From: SMYC01 sp965262245
GTDB lineage: Bacteria; Acidobacteriota; Vicinamibacteria; Marinacidobacterales; SMYC01
Reading direction: 5' to 3'
NCBI GenBank assembly: GCA_965262245.1
Contig: OZ253507.1
Coordinates: 9,486,001-9,550,000, forward strand
Length of the DNA stretch: 64,000 nucleotides
Shown here: in pieces, positions 25,683 through 34,532 of the stretch
How the letters are laid out: the number at the start of each line of letters is the position of its first letter
Numbering within the stretch: position 1 is the stretch's first letter
Position numbers and translations under genes: made by a program
The notes under the pieces: generated by a model
Database searches by the model: none
Told to the model about the DNA's origin: nothing
Seen by the model: only the letters and a program-made list of their open reading frames with translations

Positions 25683-27233
25683 CTAGAGCGGAATGTTTCC
25701 GTGTTTTTTGGGCGGGTTCGAGTCGCGCTTGGTCTCGAGCGAGCGAAGGGCCGTGATGAGCTTTGCTCGCGTGCGGCGGGGTGCGATCACCTCGTCGAGA
25801 TAGCCCCGCTCGGCGGCGACATAAGGGTTCGCGAGCTTGTCGCGAAACTCGGCGACCTTTTCTTGACGCAGAGCGTCCGGATCCTCGGCTTGTGCGAACT
25901 CGCGCTTGTACAAGATATTGACCGCGCCCTCGGGTCCCATGACCGCGATCTCCGCTGTGGGAAACGCGTAGTTGAAATCGGTGCGGATATGCTTGCTCGC
26001 CATGACGCAATAGGCGCCGCCATAAGCCTTGCGGGTAATGACGGTCACTTTTGGGACAGTGGCCTCGGCGAAGGCGAACAAGAGCTTCGCGCCGTGGCGG
26101 ATGATGCCTCCCCACTCTTGGTCGGTCCCCGGAAGAAAACCCGGGACATCTTCGAAAGTGACGAGCGGGATGTTGAAAGCGTCGCAAAAACGCACGAAGC
26201 GCGCGCCTTTGACGGAAGCTTTGATATCGAGCACACCGGCGAGCACCGCCGGTTGGTTCGCGACAACACCCACGGAGCGCCCGTCGAGACGTGCAAAGCC
26301 CACGACGAGATTCTGTGCGAAGTGCTCGTGCACCTCTACGAAGATGCCGTCGTCGACGATCGCGGTCACGAGCTCCTTGATGTCGTAAGGCTTGTTCGGC
26401 TCCTCGGGAACGAGCTCGTCGAGCGCCGGGTCTTCGCGATCCCAAGGATCCGAGTTTTCGACGAGAGGCGCTTCCTCGAGGTTGTTGCTCGGTAAATAAG
26501 ACAGCAAAACTCGCATGCGGTTCAGGCAGTCGCGATCGTCTTCTGCGAGAAACTGCGCGTTGCCGGAGACTTCGTTATGGGTCACGGCACCGCCGAGCTC
26601 CTCCATCGAGACCTCCTCGTGGGTGACGGTCTTGATGACGTCCGGCCCGGTCACGAACATGTAGCTCGTGTCCCGCACCATGAACGTGAAATCGGTGATG
26701 GCCGGTGAATAGACCGCGCCGCCGGCGCAAGGACCCATGATGGCGGAGATTTGCGGCACCACCCCGGAAAGGGTCGTGTTGCGCAGGAAAATGTCCGCAT
26801 AGCCGGCGAGGGAAACGACGCCTTCCTGGATGCGCGCTCCACCTGAGTCGTTGAGCCCGATGATCGGCGCCCCTTGCCGCATCGCGAGGTCCATGATCTT
26901 CACGACTTTCTCGGCGTAGCCTTCGGATAGCGAGCCGCCGAAGATCGTGAAATCCTGAGCGAAGAGATAGACGAGACGGCCGTCGATGCGGCCGTAGCCG
27001 GTCACGACGCCGTCGCCGGGGAACTTCGTCTTCTCCATCCCGAAGTCATGGGATCGGTGGGTCACGAACCGGCCGAGCTCCTCGAAGCTGTCTTCATCGA
27101 GGAGTGCGTCGACGCGCTCGCGCGCGGTCATCTTTCCGGCCGCGTGCTGGCGGTCGATCCGCGCCTTGCCCCCCGCCTCCTCGGCGGCGACGTTTCTTCT
27201 TTCGAGCTCTTGCGAGCGGTCCCGTGGCGGCAT
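25683..27233 (-). CDS. Acyl-CoA carboxylase carboxyltransferase subunit (PccB/MmdA-like)
   Basis: 516 residues of the carboxyltransferase family. Crotonase-fold halves carry GGSLSEGYAEKVVKIMDLAM, LNDSGGARIQEGV and GPCAGGAVYSPAITDF in the first, and FEDVPGFLPGTDQEWGGIIR and TRKAYGGAYCVM in the second. The second half lacks the markers of glutaconyl enzymes, and the sequence fits propionyl-CoA carboxylase beta or methylmalonyl-CoA decarboxylase alpha. The nearby ATP-grasp subunit favours the ATP-dependent carboxylase, used in propionate and odd-chain fatty acid or branched amino-acid breakdown. It starts 3 bp after the transaldolase stop. Confidence 0.92.
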   Translation of the reverse strand: MPPRDRSQELERRNVAAEEAGGKARIDRQHAAGKMTARERVDALLDEDSFEELGRFVTHRSHDFGMEKTKFPGDGVVTGYGRIDGRLVYLFAQDFTIFGGSLSEGYAEKVVKIMDLAMRQGAPIIGLNDSGGARIQEGVVSLAGYADIFLRNTTLSGVVPQISAIMGPCAGGAVYSPAITDFTFMVRDTSYMFVTGPDVIKTVTHEEVSMEELGGAVTHNEVSGNAQFLAEDDRDCLNRMRVLLSYLPSNNLEEAPLVENSDPWDREDPALDELVPEEPNKPYDIKELVTAIVDDGIFVEVHEHFAQNLVVGFARLDGRSVGVVANQPAVLAGVLDIKASVKGARFVRFCDAFNIPLVTFEDVPGFLPGTDQEWGGIIRHGAKLLFAFAEATVPKVTVITRKAYGGAYCVMASKHIRTDFNYAFPTAEIAVMGPEGAVNILYKREFAQAEDPDALRQEKVAEFRDKLANPYVAAERGYLDEVIAPRRTRAKLITALRSLETKRDSNPPKKHGNIPL

Positions 27234-27235
27234 GC

Positions 27236-27904
27236 TCAGACGGCGGCCTGCGAATAGGTGGCCTTTTGCGCTTTGCGGTGATCTTCTAGAAAGCGCTCGA
27301 GGCCGATATCCGTCAAAGGATGCTTCAGGAGAGCTTTGTACACCTTGCCGGGAATCGTCGCGATGTCCGCACCGATGCGGGCCGCTTCGATGACGTGAAG
27401 TGGGCCGCGAATGCTTGCGACGAGAATTTGGGTCTCGAAGTCGTAGTTCTGATACACCTGACGGATGTCACGGATGAGCGACATCCCGTCCGTGCCGAGA
27501 TCGTCGAGGCGGCCGACGAAAGGGCTCACGATGTAAGCGCCGGCCTTCGCGGCGAAGAGCGCTTGGGGCACTGAAAAACAGAGGGTAACGTTCGAGCGGA
27601 TGCCGTCTTCTTTGAGGATGCGCACAGCCTTCAAGCCTTCGGCGATCAGCGGACATTTGACGACGATATTGGGGGCGATCTTCGCGAGCTCGCGGCCTTC
27701 GCGCACCATCCCCGGTGCGTCGATAGAGACGACCTCGCCGGAAACAGGGCCGGGAACGATCGCGCAGATCTGCTCGAGAATCTCCCGATCCGGCGCGGGC
27801 TCTTTGGCGAGCAGGCTTGGGTTCGTAGTGATGCCGTCGACGAGCCCTAGCTCGGCGAGCTCACGAATCTCTTCGACGTTGGCGGTGTCTAGAAAGAATT
27901 TCAT
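27236..27904 (-). CDS. Transaldolase (TalC/fructose-6-phosphate aldolase type)
   Basis: 222 residues starting MKFFLDTANVEEI at ATG 27904. Family features are DGITTNPSLLAK, the Schiff-base Lys in NIVVKCPL, NVTLCFSVPQALFAAKAGA, VSPFVGRLDD and IATIPGKV. This short type acts in the pentose phosphate pathway, exchanging dihydroxyacetone between sugar phosphates. It is the first gene of the carboxylase operon, a link that looks positional rather than metabolic. Confidence 0.92.
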   Translation of the reverse strand: MKFFLDTANVEEIRELAELGLVDGITTNPSLLAKEPAPDREILEQICAIVPGPVSGEVVSIDAPGMVREGRELAKIAPNIVVKCPLIAEGLKAVRILKEDGIRSNVTLCFSVPQALFAAKAGAYIVSPFVGRLDDLGTDGMSLIRDIRQVYQNYDFETQILVASIRGPLHVIEAARIGADIATIPGKVYKALLKHPLTDIGLERFLEDHRKAQKATYSQAAV

Positions 27905-27988
27905 CTTAGCGTGGCCTCGATTCATTGATTCAGCGTGCGACCTTCTAATAGGCGGCCGATCGCTACCCTTTTGAGATGTCCTAATATA

Positions 27989-29821
27989 CTACGGAGGCGT
28001 GAGTGTGACTTCGTCATATTCGCTCGCTTCGCTCTCGTTCTGGGCGGGAGCGTCGTCGACGGCGGTGACGTAGTAAAGATAGGCCACGCCGGGGCTCGCC
28101 GCGCCGTCCCGGAACGTGGGCGCGGTCAGGAGCTCTTCATTCAGGAGCTCGAAGGGACCCCCATCGTTCTCGCCTCGATAAATGCGATAGCCGGCCGCGT
28201 CCGGCCGCGGGCTCTCGTCCCATGTGAGCAGGATGGCGTTGCCAGCGGAAACGCCAACGAGGCCGGTCGGAGGTGGAAGCGCAAAGGTGTCCACCGGGGT
28301 CAAGCAGACTTCCGGTGAGGCGGCGCTCTCGAGACGCACTTCGTTCCTGAGCGGAGCGGCTACGGGCACGATGATGACCGGCTCGAGTGGGTCGGGCTCA
28401 GCGGTCTCGGGCTCGACCAAGGCTTCCGGGCTCGTCTCGTCCATGAGTGGCTGGAGTGGCTGGAGTGGCTCGGGTTCGTCCTCGGGTGGCTCGAGCACCG
28501 TGGTCTCGAGCACCGTGGTCTCGGGCTCGCTAGCCGAAGGCTCGTCGATGGACTCCGGTGCTAGCTCATCCGCAGTCTCGACCGGCACGGGAGGTGGCGG
28601 TGGCACCGTCCTGATGACGTAACACGACGCAACGTCGAAAGCGACCGTTCGGTCGGAGTAAGTCGTCATCGGGGTCGGCTGCCCGTTGAGCGGACGGTCC
28701 GGATAACTCTCATCGGACTCGGCGCGCCGAAAAACCGCGTAATGCGGGACGTCCGGAACGATTTCTTCGTCGATCGCGTCGGTATCGGGATCCTCCGTCT
28801 CCTCTTCTTCGTCGATCTCGGCAGTGTCCAGATCGGCCTCGGCTTCCTCGATCACCGCGGGAAAGTTTGGCGGGGCCGGCCAACTCAACGCCACGAGCAA
28901 ATCTTCCGGCTTGGCGACGGGCGCTCCGGGAGGCGGAAGGGCCTCCGCGGGATCGATTTGAAGCACCGTTGACCGGGGCCCGCGCCGATTCTTCTGGTTG
29001 GTGTAGATGACGGCATATTCGACTCGTTGGCCGATCCAGACCGGGTCGATTGGGTCATCGTAGGACATGCGCTCGCCGAGCACGGTGGACTCGAGCGTTA
29101 CGAGAGGCCGCGAGCTCGGCGCGAAGTTCGGGATCGTGATGAGCGGAAGCGGAGGCGGGCCGGGATCTTCAGGCGGCTCGGTCGCGAGCGCTTCGGGATC
29201 GCCGAGCCGATCGAGCGCGTCTGGAGCTACGAGCCCTGACTGCTCCAGGAGCTCGCCGACGTCGATCACCGGTTCTTCCGCGTCGACGGTATCTTCAGCC
29301 TGCTCCTCTTCATCGGGCGGGTCAGGCCCGGTAGGTGGGAGCTCCTCGTCCGACTCTGTTTCCGGGGCGGCGTCTACTGGTTCGCCGGTAAGCGGGTCGA
29401 TGGTGGCTTTCGCACCCTCTCCAGGCTCACCCTCTCCAGGCTCTTTTGGTTCTTTGGGCTCGATGATTTTCGTTTGCTCTTCGATGAGTGCCGGAAGGTC
29501 GATGATACGACGCCGAATATCGACGTCGCGGAGCAGAACGTTCTCGGTGGTTCGGTCTTGGTTTGCGGATGGAGCCGTCCATTCGAGGCGGATGACGTCG
29601 CCGACTTGGCGGATCGTGAACGCTTCGGCGGGCGCCGGAATCGGTCGCAGTGGGGGAAGAGGGTCACCACGCTTGCCACAGGCCACGAACGCAGCGGCCA
29701 TCACAAGCGCCGCAAACAGCGCCTTTTCAAAGAATGTAGCGGGAGATGTCGTTGTCCTTCGCAATCTCGTCCAGCATTTTCTTGACGTACTCGCCGTCGA
29801 TAACCCACTTTTTTTGGGCAA
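27989..29821 (-). CDS. Proline/acid-rich lipoprotein with fibronectin type III domains
   Basis: A large predicted lipoprotein. A hydrophobic stretch (KALFAALVMAAAFVAC) ends in a lipobox Cys followed by GKRGDPLPPLRPIPAP, resembling the LptM/YifL N-terminus. Then come three fibronectin type III-like units (IRQVGDVIRLEWTAP near the start, LLVALSWPAPPN mid-protein, GNAILLTWDESPRPDAAGYRIYRG near the end) separated by long Glu/Asp/Pro linkers with small tandem repeats (ETTVLETTVLE). The frame is open to 29821, but the first part overlaps hslU; the true start is probably between 29731 and 29701, where only weak start codons exist. It is an envelope protein of unknown role. Confidence 0.65.
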   Translation of the reverse strand: MPKKSGLSTASTSRKCWTRLRRTTTSPATFFEKALFAALVMAAAFVACGKRGDPLPPLRPIPAPAEAFTIRQVGDVIRLEWTAPSANQDRTTENVLLRDVDIRRRIIDLPALIEEQTKIIEPKEPKEPGEGEPGEGAKATIDPLTGEPVDAAPETESDEELPPTGPDPPDEEEQAEDTVDAEEPVIDVGELLEQSGLVAPDALDRLGDPEALATEPPEDPGPPPLPLITIPNFAPSSRPLVTLESTVLGERMSYDDPIDPVWIGQRVEYAVIYTNQKNRRGPRSTVLQIDPAEALPPPGAPVAKPEDLLVALSWPAPPNFPAVIEEAEADLDTAEIDEEEETEDPDTDAIDEEIVPDVPHYAVFRRAESDESYPDRPLNGQPTPMTTYSDRTVAFDVASCYVIRTVPPPPPVPVETADELAPESIDEPSASEPETTVLETTVLEPPEDEPEPLQPLQPLMDETSPEALVEPETAEPDPLEPVIIVPVAAPLRNEVRLESAASPEVCLTPVDTFALPPPTGLVGVSAGNAILLTWDESPRPDAAGYRIYRGENDGGPFELLNEELLTAPTFRDGAASPGVAYLYYVTAVDDAPAQNESEASEYDEVTLTPP

Positions 29822-31187
29822 GCTCGGGGGCTTCGAAGAGAAGCTCGCCGAGCACCTTTTCCATGATCGTGTGCAGGCGGCGTGCGCCGATGTTCTCGGT
29901 CCTCTCGTTCACCATCATCGAGTAGGACGCGATCGTCTCGACGGCGTCATCGGTGAACTCGAGTTCGACGTCCTCAGTCGCGAGCAGCGCTCGGTACTGC
30001 TTCAGAAGCGCGTTGCGCGGCTCGAGCAGGATGCGCACGAAGTCGTCGTGGTTGAGAGACGAAAGCTCGACGCGGATTGGAAAGCGTCCCTGAAGCTCCG
30101 GGATCAAATCCGAAGGCTTCGCGACATGAAAGGCGCCGGCCGCGATGAAGAGAATGTGATCGGTGCGCACCATGCCGTATTTCGTGTTGACCGAAGTGCC
30201 CTCGACGATGGGCAGGAGATCGCGCTGCACGCCTTCGCGCGAGATGTCGGGTCCATGTCCGCCTTCGCGCCCCGCGACCTTGTCCAGCTCGTCGATGAAG
30301 ATGATACCCGACTGTTCGGTGCGCTCGACCGCAAGACGCCCGACTTGATCGGGGTCCACGAGCTTCTGCTCTTCCTCTTGGATGAGATATTCGAGCGCTT
30401 CTGGCACTTTCATTTCGCGCTTGCGCGTCCGTCCGCCGAAGATTCCCGGGAGCATGTCCTTCAAGTTGATGTCCATCTCCTCGACGCCCGACCCGGAGAT
30501 AACTTCGAAAGACGGCGTGACACGTTCGCGGACGTCGACTTCGACGTTGCGATGGTCGAGTTTGCCTTCACGAAGCTGCACTCTCAGCTTCTCCCGCGTC
30601 GCTTTGAAATCAGTCCGGGGCGCTGGTGCGGCGTTGGGTGCTTTGTCGCTGCTTTCCGTTCCGTCCACGGGCTCTTGAGGCTCCAGTTTTGGTGTCTCCA
30701 AGATCGTCAAGGGTGTGCCCACGGGACGACTCGGCGGCAAGAGCAAGTCGAGCAGTTTCTCTTCAGCGTTCTCCTCCGCCTTGTCCTGAATTTCGTAGAG
30801 CTTTTCCTCGCGGACCAGGTCGACCGCGATCTCGACGAGATCGCGCACCATCGACTCGACGTCACGGCCTACATATCCAACTTCGGTGAACTTGGACGCC
30901 TCGACCTTCGTGAACGGAGAGTTCGATAGGCGAGCAAGACGGCGGGCAACCTCCGTCTTACCGACACCGGTCGGGCCGATCATGATGATGTTCTTCGGCG
31001 CGACCTCGTCCGCCATTTCCGGAGGCAGCTTCAAACGCCGCATGCGATTGCGCAGCGCCACCGCCACCGCGCGCTTGGCCTCGTTCTGGCCAACGACGTA
31101 CTTATCTAGCTCGACGACGATTTGCCGGGGTGTCAAATGGTCGAGACCCGGCTCCCCATCCGTCGATTCGGGCAAATAGAACACCAT
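29727..31187 (-). CDS. HslU ATPase subunit of HslUV protease
   Basis: 486 residues. AAA+ unfoldase with Walker A IGPTGVGKTEVARRL, Walker B SGIIFIDELDK, sensor and arginine-finger region ELQGRFPIRVELSSL, the pore motif GYVGRD, and the conserved C-terminal tail SRYIL that docks into HslV. The intermediate (I) domain is longer than in E. coli (443 residues) because of a Pro/Ser/Asp insertion (about 155-185). It lies 25 bp downstream of hslV, the usual operon order. It unfolds substrates for degradation by HslV. Confidence 0.95.
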   Translation of the reverse strand: MVFYLPESTDGEPGLDHLTPRQIVVELDKYVVGQNEAKRAVAVALRNRMRRLKLPPEMADEVAPKNIIMIGPTGVGKTEVARRLARLSNSPFTKVEASKFTEVGYVGRDVESMVRDLVEIAVDLVREEKLYEIQDKAEENAEEKLLDLLLPPSRPVGTPLTILETPKLEPQEPVDGTESSDKAPNAAPAPRTDFKATREKLRVQLREGKLDHRNVEVDVRERVTPSFEVISGSGVEEMDINLKDMLPGIFGGRTRKREMKVPEALEYLIQEEEQKLVDPDQVGRLAVERTEQSGIIFIDELDKVAGREGGHGPDISREGVQRDLLPIVEGTSVNTKYGMVRTDHILFIAAGAFHVAKPSDLIPELQGRFPIRVELSSLNHDDFVRILLEPRNALLKQYRALLATEDVELEFTDDAVETIASYSMMVNERTENIGARRLHTIMEKVLGELLFEAPELAQKKWVIDGEYVKKMLDEIAKDNDISRYIL

Positions 31188-31212
31188 GGATCCCTCTGGC
31201 TCCGAGCTCGGC

Positions 31213-31764
31213 TCAGAGCTCCTCCAACAAAATGCGGTCGTTCGTGTAGACGCAAATCTCGGCGGCGATCTTCATCGCTTGTTGCGCCACCTCTGCCGCA
31301 GTGAGAGACGTATTGGCCATCAGCGCGCGGGCGGCCGCGAGCGCATAGGGGCCGCCCGAGCCGATGGCAAGGACCCCGTCATCGGGCTCGATGAGATCGC
31401 CGTTGCCGGACAGGAGCAAGATGTGCTTTTTGTCCGCGACGAGGAGCAAAGCGTCTAGGCGGCGGAGCGCGCGATCGGTTCGCCAGTCCTTGGCGAGCTC
31501 CACGGCCGCACGCTCGAGATTGCCGCTGAACTCTTGGAGCTTGCCCTCGAACTTGCTGAACAAGGCCTGCGCGTCGGCGGTCGTTCCCGCAAACCCGGCG
31601 ACGACATTTCCATCCGACAAGCGTCTGAGTTTTCTCGCTCCGTGTTTGACCACCGTGTCGCCGAGGGTCACTTGACCGTCCGCGGCCAGCGCCGTTTTCC
31701 CGTTGAGGGTGATGGCAAGCACCGTGGTCGAGCGCGTATGCGTGGATGACGCCGATGAGGACAT
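31213..31764 (-). CDS. HslV peptidase subunit
   Basis: 183 residues from ATG 31764. The proteasome-like Thr nucleophile is the first Thr of TTVLAITLNGKTALAADGQV, exposed after removal of an N-terminal pro-sequence of about 11 residues (MSSSASSTHTRS). VTLGDTVVKHGARKLRR, AGFAGTTADAQALF and GDGVLAIGSGGPYALAAAR-like segments (DDGVLAIGSGGPYA) confirm the family. It is followed by hslU. A longer frame to 31830 is open but not family-like. Confidence 0.93.
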   Translation of the reverse strand: MSSSASSTHTRSTTVLAITLNGKTALAADGQVTLGDTVVKHGARKLRRLSDGNVVAGFAGTTADAQALFSKFEGKLQEFSGNLERAAVELAKDWRTDRALRRLDALLLVADKKHILLLSGNGDLIEPDDGVLAIGSGGPYALAAARALMANTSLTAAEVAQQAMKIAAEICVYTNDRILLEEL

Positions 31765-31917
31765 CTCAGGAGTATACCTTGAACTCAGAAGACACCTCGA
31801 CCGCGACGCGCTTTTCAGACCCCATCCCACCCCGTATTATGGATAGACGACCCCCGGCTCCTTAAAGACGCAACCACAACCTGAAATGCTCTCCCAGAAA
31901 CCCGACGTGATGACGCC

Positions 31918-32607
31918 ATGCGCGACCTGAAACGCCTTGCCAACCGTGACCTCATCCAGCGCCTCGTCCAGGCCGGTCCGGACGATCCTCTGTGGCAGGA
32001 GTTCATCGCTCGCTTCCGGCCGGGTATTCGAGTCACCGTACTGCGAACGCTTCGGACGGAGGCGGAAAGAACGCCGGGCGTCGCAGCGGACGATTCTCCG
32101 GAGCTCATGGAGGACTTGGCCCAGGAAGTTTTCGTCAGGCTTCTCGAGTTCAATCGTCGCGCGCGCTCGCGATTCCAGGGACGGAGTGAGCTCTCGGCCC
32201 ATACCTACGTGAAGACGATCGCCGTCAATCTGGTGCGCGACCATTGCAAGACCCTCCGTGCGCTGAAAACACCCAAGGTCACCGCGTCGCTCGCCCACCC
32301 GGTAACGACGGGGACCGCTTCGGGCGGCCTCAACTACGCACAAATACTCGCAAGCGATGGTTCAGGGCCCGAGCGCTTCATCGCCGCGAAGGAGCTCCGC
32401 GAGGAGATCCGCGTCGCGATCGATCGAGCGGCGCCGAGCGCGTCGACCGTCCCGCGGGATCGGTCGATTTTCCAGCTCTTTTTCGTAGAGCGCTTGACCG
32501 TCGATGAAATTGCTCGAAAACGTTCGATCCGGCTCTCGGGGAGCGGCGTCGAGAAGCGCATTCGCCGCATGCGCGAGGCCCTAAAAGAAAAATTTTCTAC
32601 CGAGTGA
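31918..32607 (+). CDS. ECF-type RNA polymerase sigma factor
   Basis: 229 residues. Region 2 has LWQEFIARFRPGIRV and the core-binding DLAQEVFVRLLEFN with YVKTIAVNLVRDHCK. Region 4 has the helix-turn-helix RLTVDEIARKRSIRLSGSGVEKRIRRMRE. An Ala/Gly/Thr-rich linker of about 40 residues joins them. The gene is followed after 52 bp by an anti-sigma-like zinc-finger membrane protein, as expected for an ECF pair. Start ATG 31918; the region is divergent from hslV. Confidence 0.85.
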   Translation: MRDLKRLANRDLIQRLVQAGPDDPLWQEFIARFRPGIRVTVLRTLRTEAERTPGVAADDSPELMEDLAQEVFVRLLEFNRRARSRFQGRSELSAHTYVKTIAVNLVRDHCKTLRALKTPKVTASLAHPVTTGTASGGLNYAQILASDGSGPERFIAAKELREEIRVAIDRAAPSASTVPRDRSIFQLFFVERLTVDEIARKRSIRLSGSGVEKRIRRMREALKEKFSTE

Positions 32608-32659
32608 GGGAGGTAAAGGCTCCAAGAACTCGTCTATTAATGAGTGGAGGCCAAATTCC

Positions 32660-33643
32660 ATGGCAGCAGAGCCAGCACCTGAAGCCCGTCCGGAAAAGGC
32701 GTCGCAAAACACGCTGTCCGACCACCTGTCGCCTGAAGAGCTCTACGAGCTCGTCGAAGACCACCTTTCGCGGCGAAGGTTGAAAGTCGCCGAAGCGCAT
32801 CTCGCGGACTGCCCCGATTGTGTCGAAACGCTCGCCATGGTGCTTCGCGCCGAGCGTCCTGCCTCTCGCGAAGAGCAAGAAATCCTCGCCAAAGTATCTG
32901 GGCTTTCCGATGCCGAGCTCCTCTCACGATTGCGGCCTCATATCGAAGGCTCGGCGCCGCAGTTTGCGGGCTTCGAATGGAAGCCCATCATCATTACGTT
33001 CGTTCTGGCTGCAATCTTCATTTCCGGCGGTTCTATCGTCCGGACGCGCTATTGGCTTCCGGCTGCCAGTCGTCGTGCCGCGGCGGAAACGCTCAAGGCG
33101 CTCGTGGAACTGCGCCAGGCGACGGGGCGCATACCCCTCCGCTACATCACGGAGTTCGAGCGGGCCGGAGTCGTTCGCAGCGGGTTCGACAACGTCAATG
33201 ACGCCGAGCGCCAGCTCGTGGCGAATCTTCGTGCGGCCGTCGAGCGCGCGCCGGAGACCGAGGCGCTGCTCGTGCTCGGCCTATTGCTTCTTGACGATGG
33301 GCAACTCGACGAAGCGGAGGAGTTTCTCACCCGTGTCCGCGACCAAGACCCAGGTTCCGTCAGCGCGGTCAATGGGTTGGCCGTGCTTTGCTACGAGCGC
33401 GCGCGAATCGATCCGGATGGTGGCCACGCATTCCACCAGAAAGGCCTTGCGCTTCTGCGCGAAGCCGAAGCGCTCGATCCCGAAGACTTGAGCGTGCTCT
33501 ACAACTACGGCAAGTTCTACCAGGCGATGGAGATGCACTATCCCGCCGTCCGCGCTTTGCGGCGCTACATCGGGAAAGATCAAGCGTCCCAATGGGCTGA
33601 GGAAGCTGCCTACGACCTCGCCAAGCTGACGGCGCCGCTCTGA
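32660..33643 (+). CDS. Anti-sigma-like zinc-finger membrane protein with TPRs
   Basis: 327 residues. Residues 20-75 form a putative anti-sigma zinc finger with HLADCPDC (His-x3-Cys-x2-Cys). A single membrane segment follows at about 113-131 (PIIITFVLAAIFISGGSIV), then a periplasmic part with TPR-like helices (ALLVLGLLLLDDGQLDEAEE, VLYNYGKFYQAMEMHYPAV). The order cytoplasmic finger, membrane helix, sensor domain is that of anti-sigma factors controlling the ECF factor just upstream. The TPR sensor suggests protein-protein sensing. Confidence 0.8.
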   Translation: MAAEPAPEARPEKASQNTLSDHLSPEELYELVEDHLSRRRLKVAEAHLADCPDCVETLAMVLRAERPASREEQEILAKVSGLSDAELLSRLRPHIEGSAPQFAGFEWKPIIITFVLAAIFISGGSIVRTRYWLPAASRRAAAETLKALVELRQATGRIPLRYITEFERAGVVRSGFDNVNDAERQLVANLRAAVERAPETEALLVLGLLLLDDGQLDEAEEFLTRVRDQDPGSVSAVNGLAVLCYERARIDPDGGHAFHQKGLALLREAEALDPEDLSVLYNYGKFYQAMEMHYPAVRALRRYIGKDQASQWAEEAAYDLAKLTAPL

Positions 33644-34532
33644 GTCAACCCGATCATCAAATCGTTGACATTGGTGCCCGTCGGGCCTGTCTTCAACAAA
33701 GCGCCCAGGGTATCGAAGAAAGTGTAGGCGTCGTTGTTCGCGAGATAGTCGCCAGGCTCCAGGCCCGCCTCGAGGCCCCGCGCCCAAGTGTCGCCATCCG
33801 CGAAAGCGCCCGCAGCGTCGGTCGGACCGTCCGTGCCGTCGCTTCCTGCTGCCAGGACCGCGACGCCTGCCACACCTCGAAGCTCGCGGGCTGCGACGAG
33901 CGCGAATTCTTGGCTTCGCCCGCCCAATCCGCTACCCGTAACTTCGAGGGTGAGCTCGCCGCCCGCGATGAGGGCTACAGCCTCCGGCCTCTTTTGGCAC
34001 GCGCGAAGTGCTTCGGCGAACGCTCGGGCCCGTTCATGGACCGGGCCTACGAGGTCGTCGGCGAAGCTCTCGACAACAAAGCCGAGGGCTTCCGCTTCGA
34101 CCCGCGCGGCCGCGACGAGGTCCCGATTGCTGCCGAGGATGATGTGCTCCGCGTTGTCGAGCGCCGCGGCGCCCGGCTTTGGTGTCTCGGGAATTACGCC
34201 TCGCGCTCCTTCGCGCAGATGCCGCATCACACGCTTGGGCGCCTTTTCACAGACGCGGTAACGGTCCAAGATGGCCACCGCCTTCGAACGTCGATGGGTC
34301 GGCCGTCGTCGGACCGGAACCGATCGAGGAAAGGTCGTTGCCGATGACATCGGAGACGACGAGCGTCAGGACCCGTGCCGGCAAGAGCTGCTCGAGAAGG
34401 CGCCCTCCTTTGACCGCCGAAAGGTGCTTGCGCACGTCGTTGAGCTCTTGGATGGTCGCGCCCGAACGCAGGAGAAGCTCGGTTACCGAGACTTTGTCCT
34501 CGAGGCTCAGCCCGTCCGCAGGCGCGACTAGA

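Noticed and set aside
25630..26445. Longer biotin carboxylase start (773 residues)
   Set aside because: The added N-terminal sequence is Arg-rich and is the antisense/out-of-frame shadow of the carboxyltransferase gene; the family starts at MFKKVLIANRGE.
29067..30929. 620-residue plus-strand frame
   Set aside because: It is antisense to the lipoprotein and hslU, low in complexity (Ser/Gly-rich), and matches no family; high GC creates such shadows.
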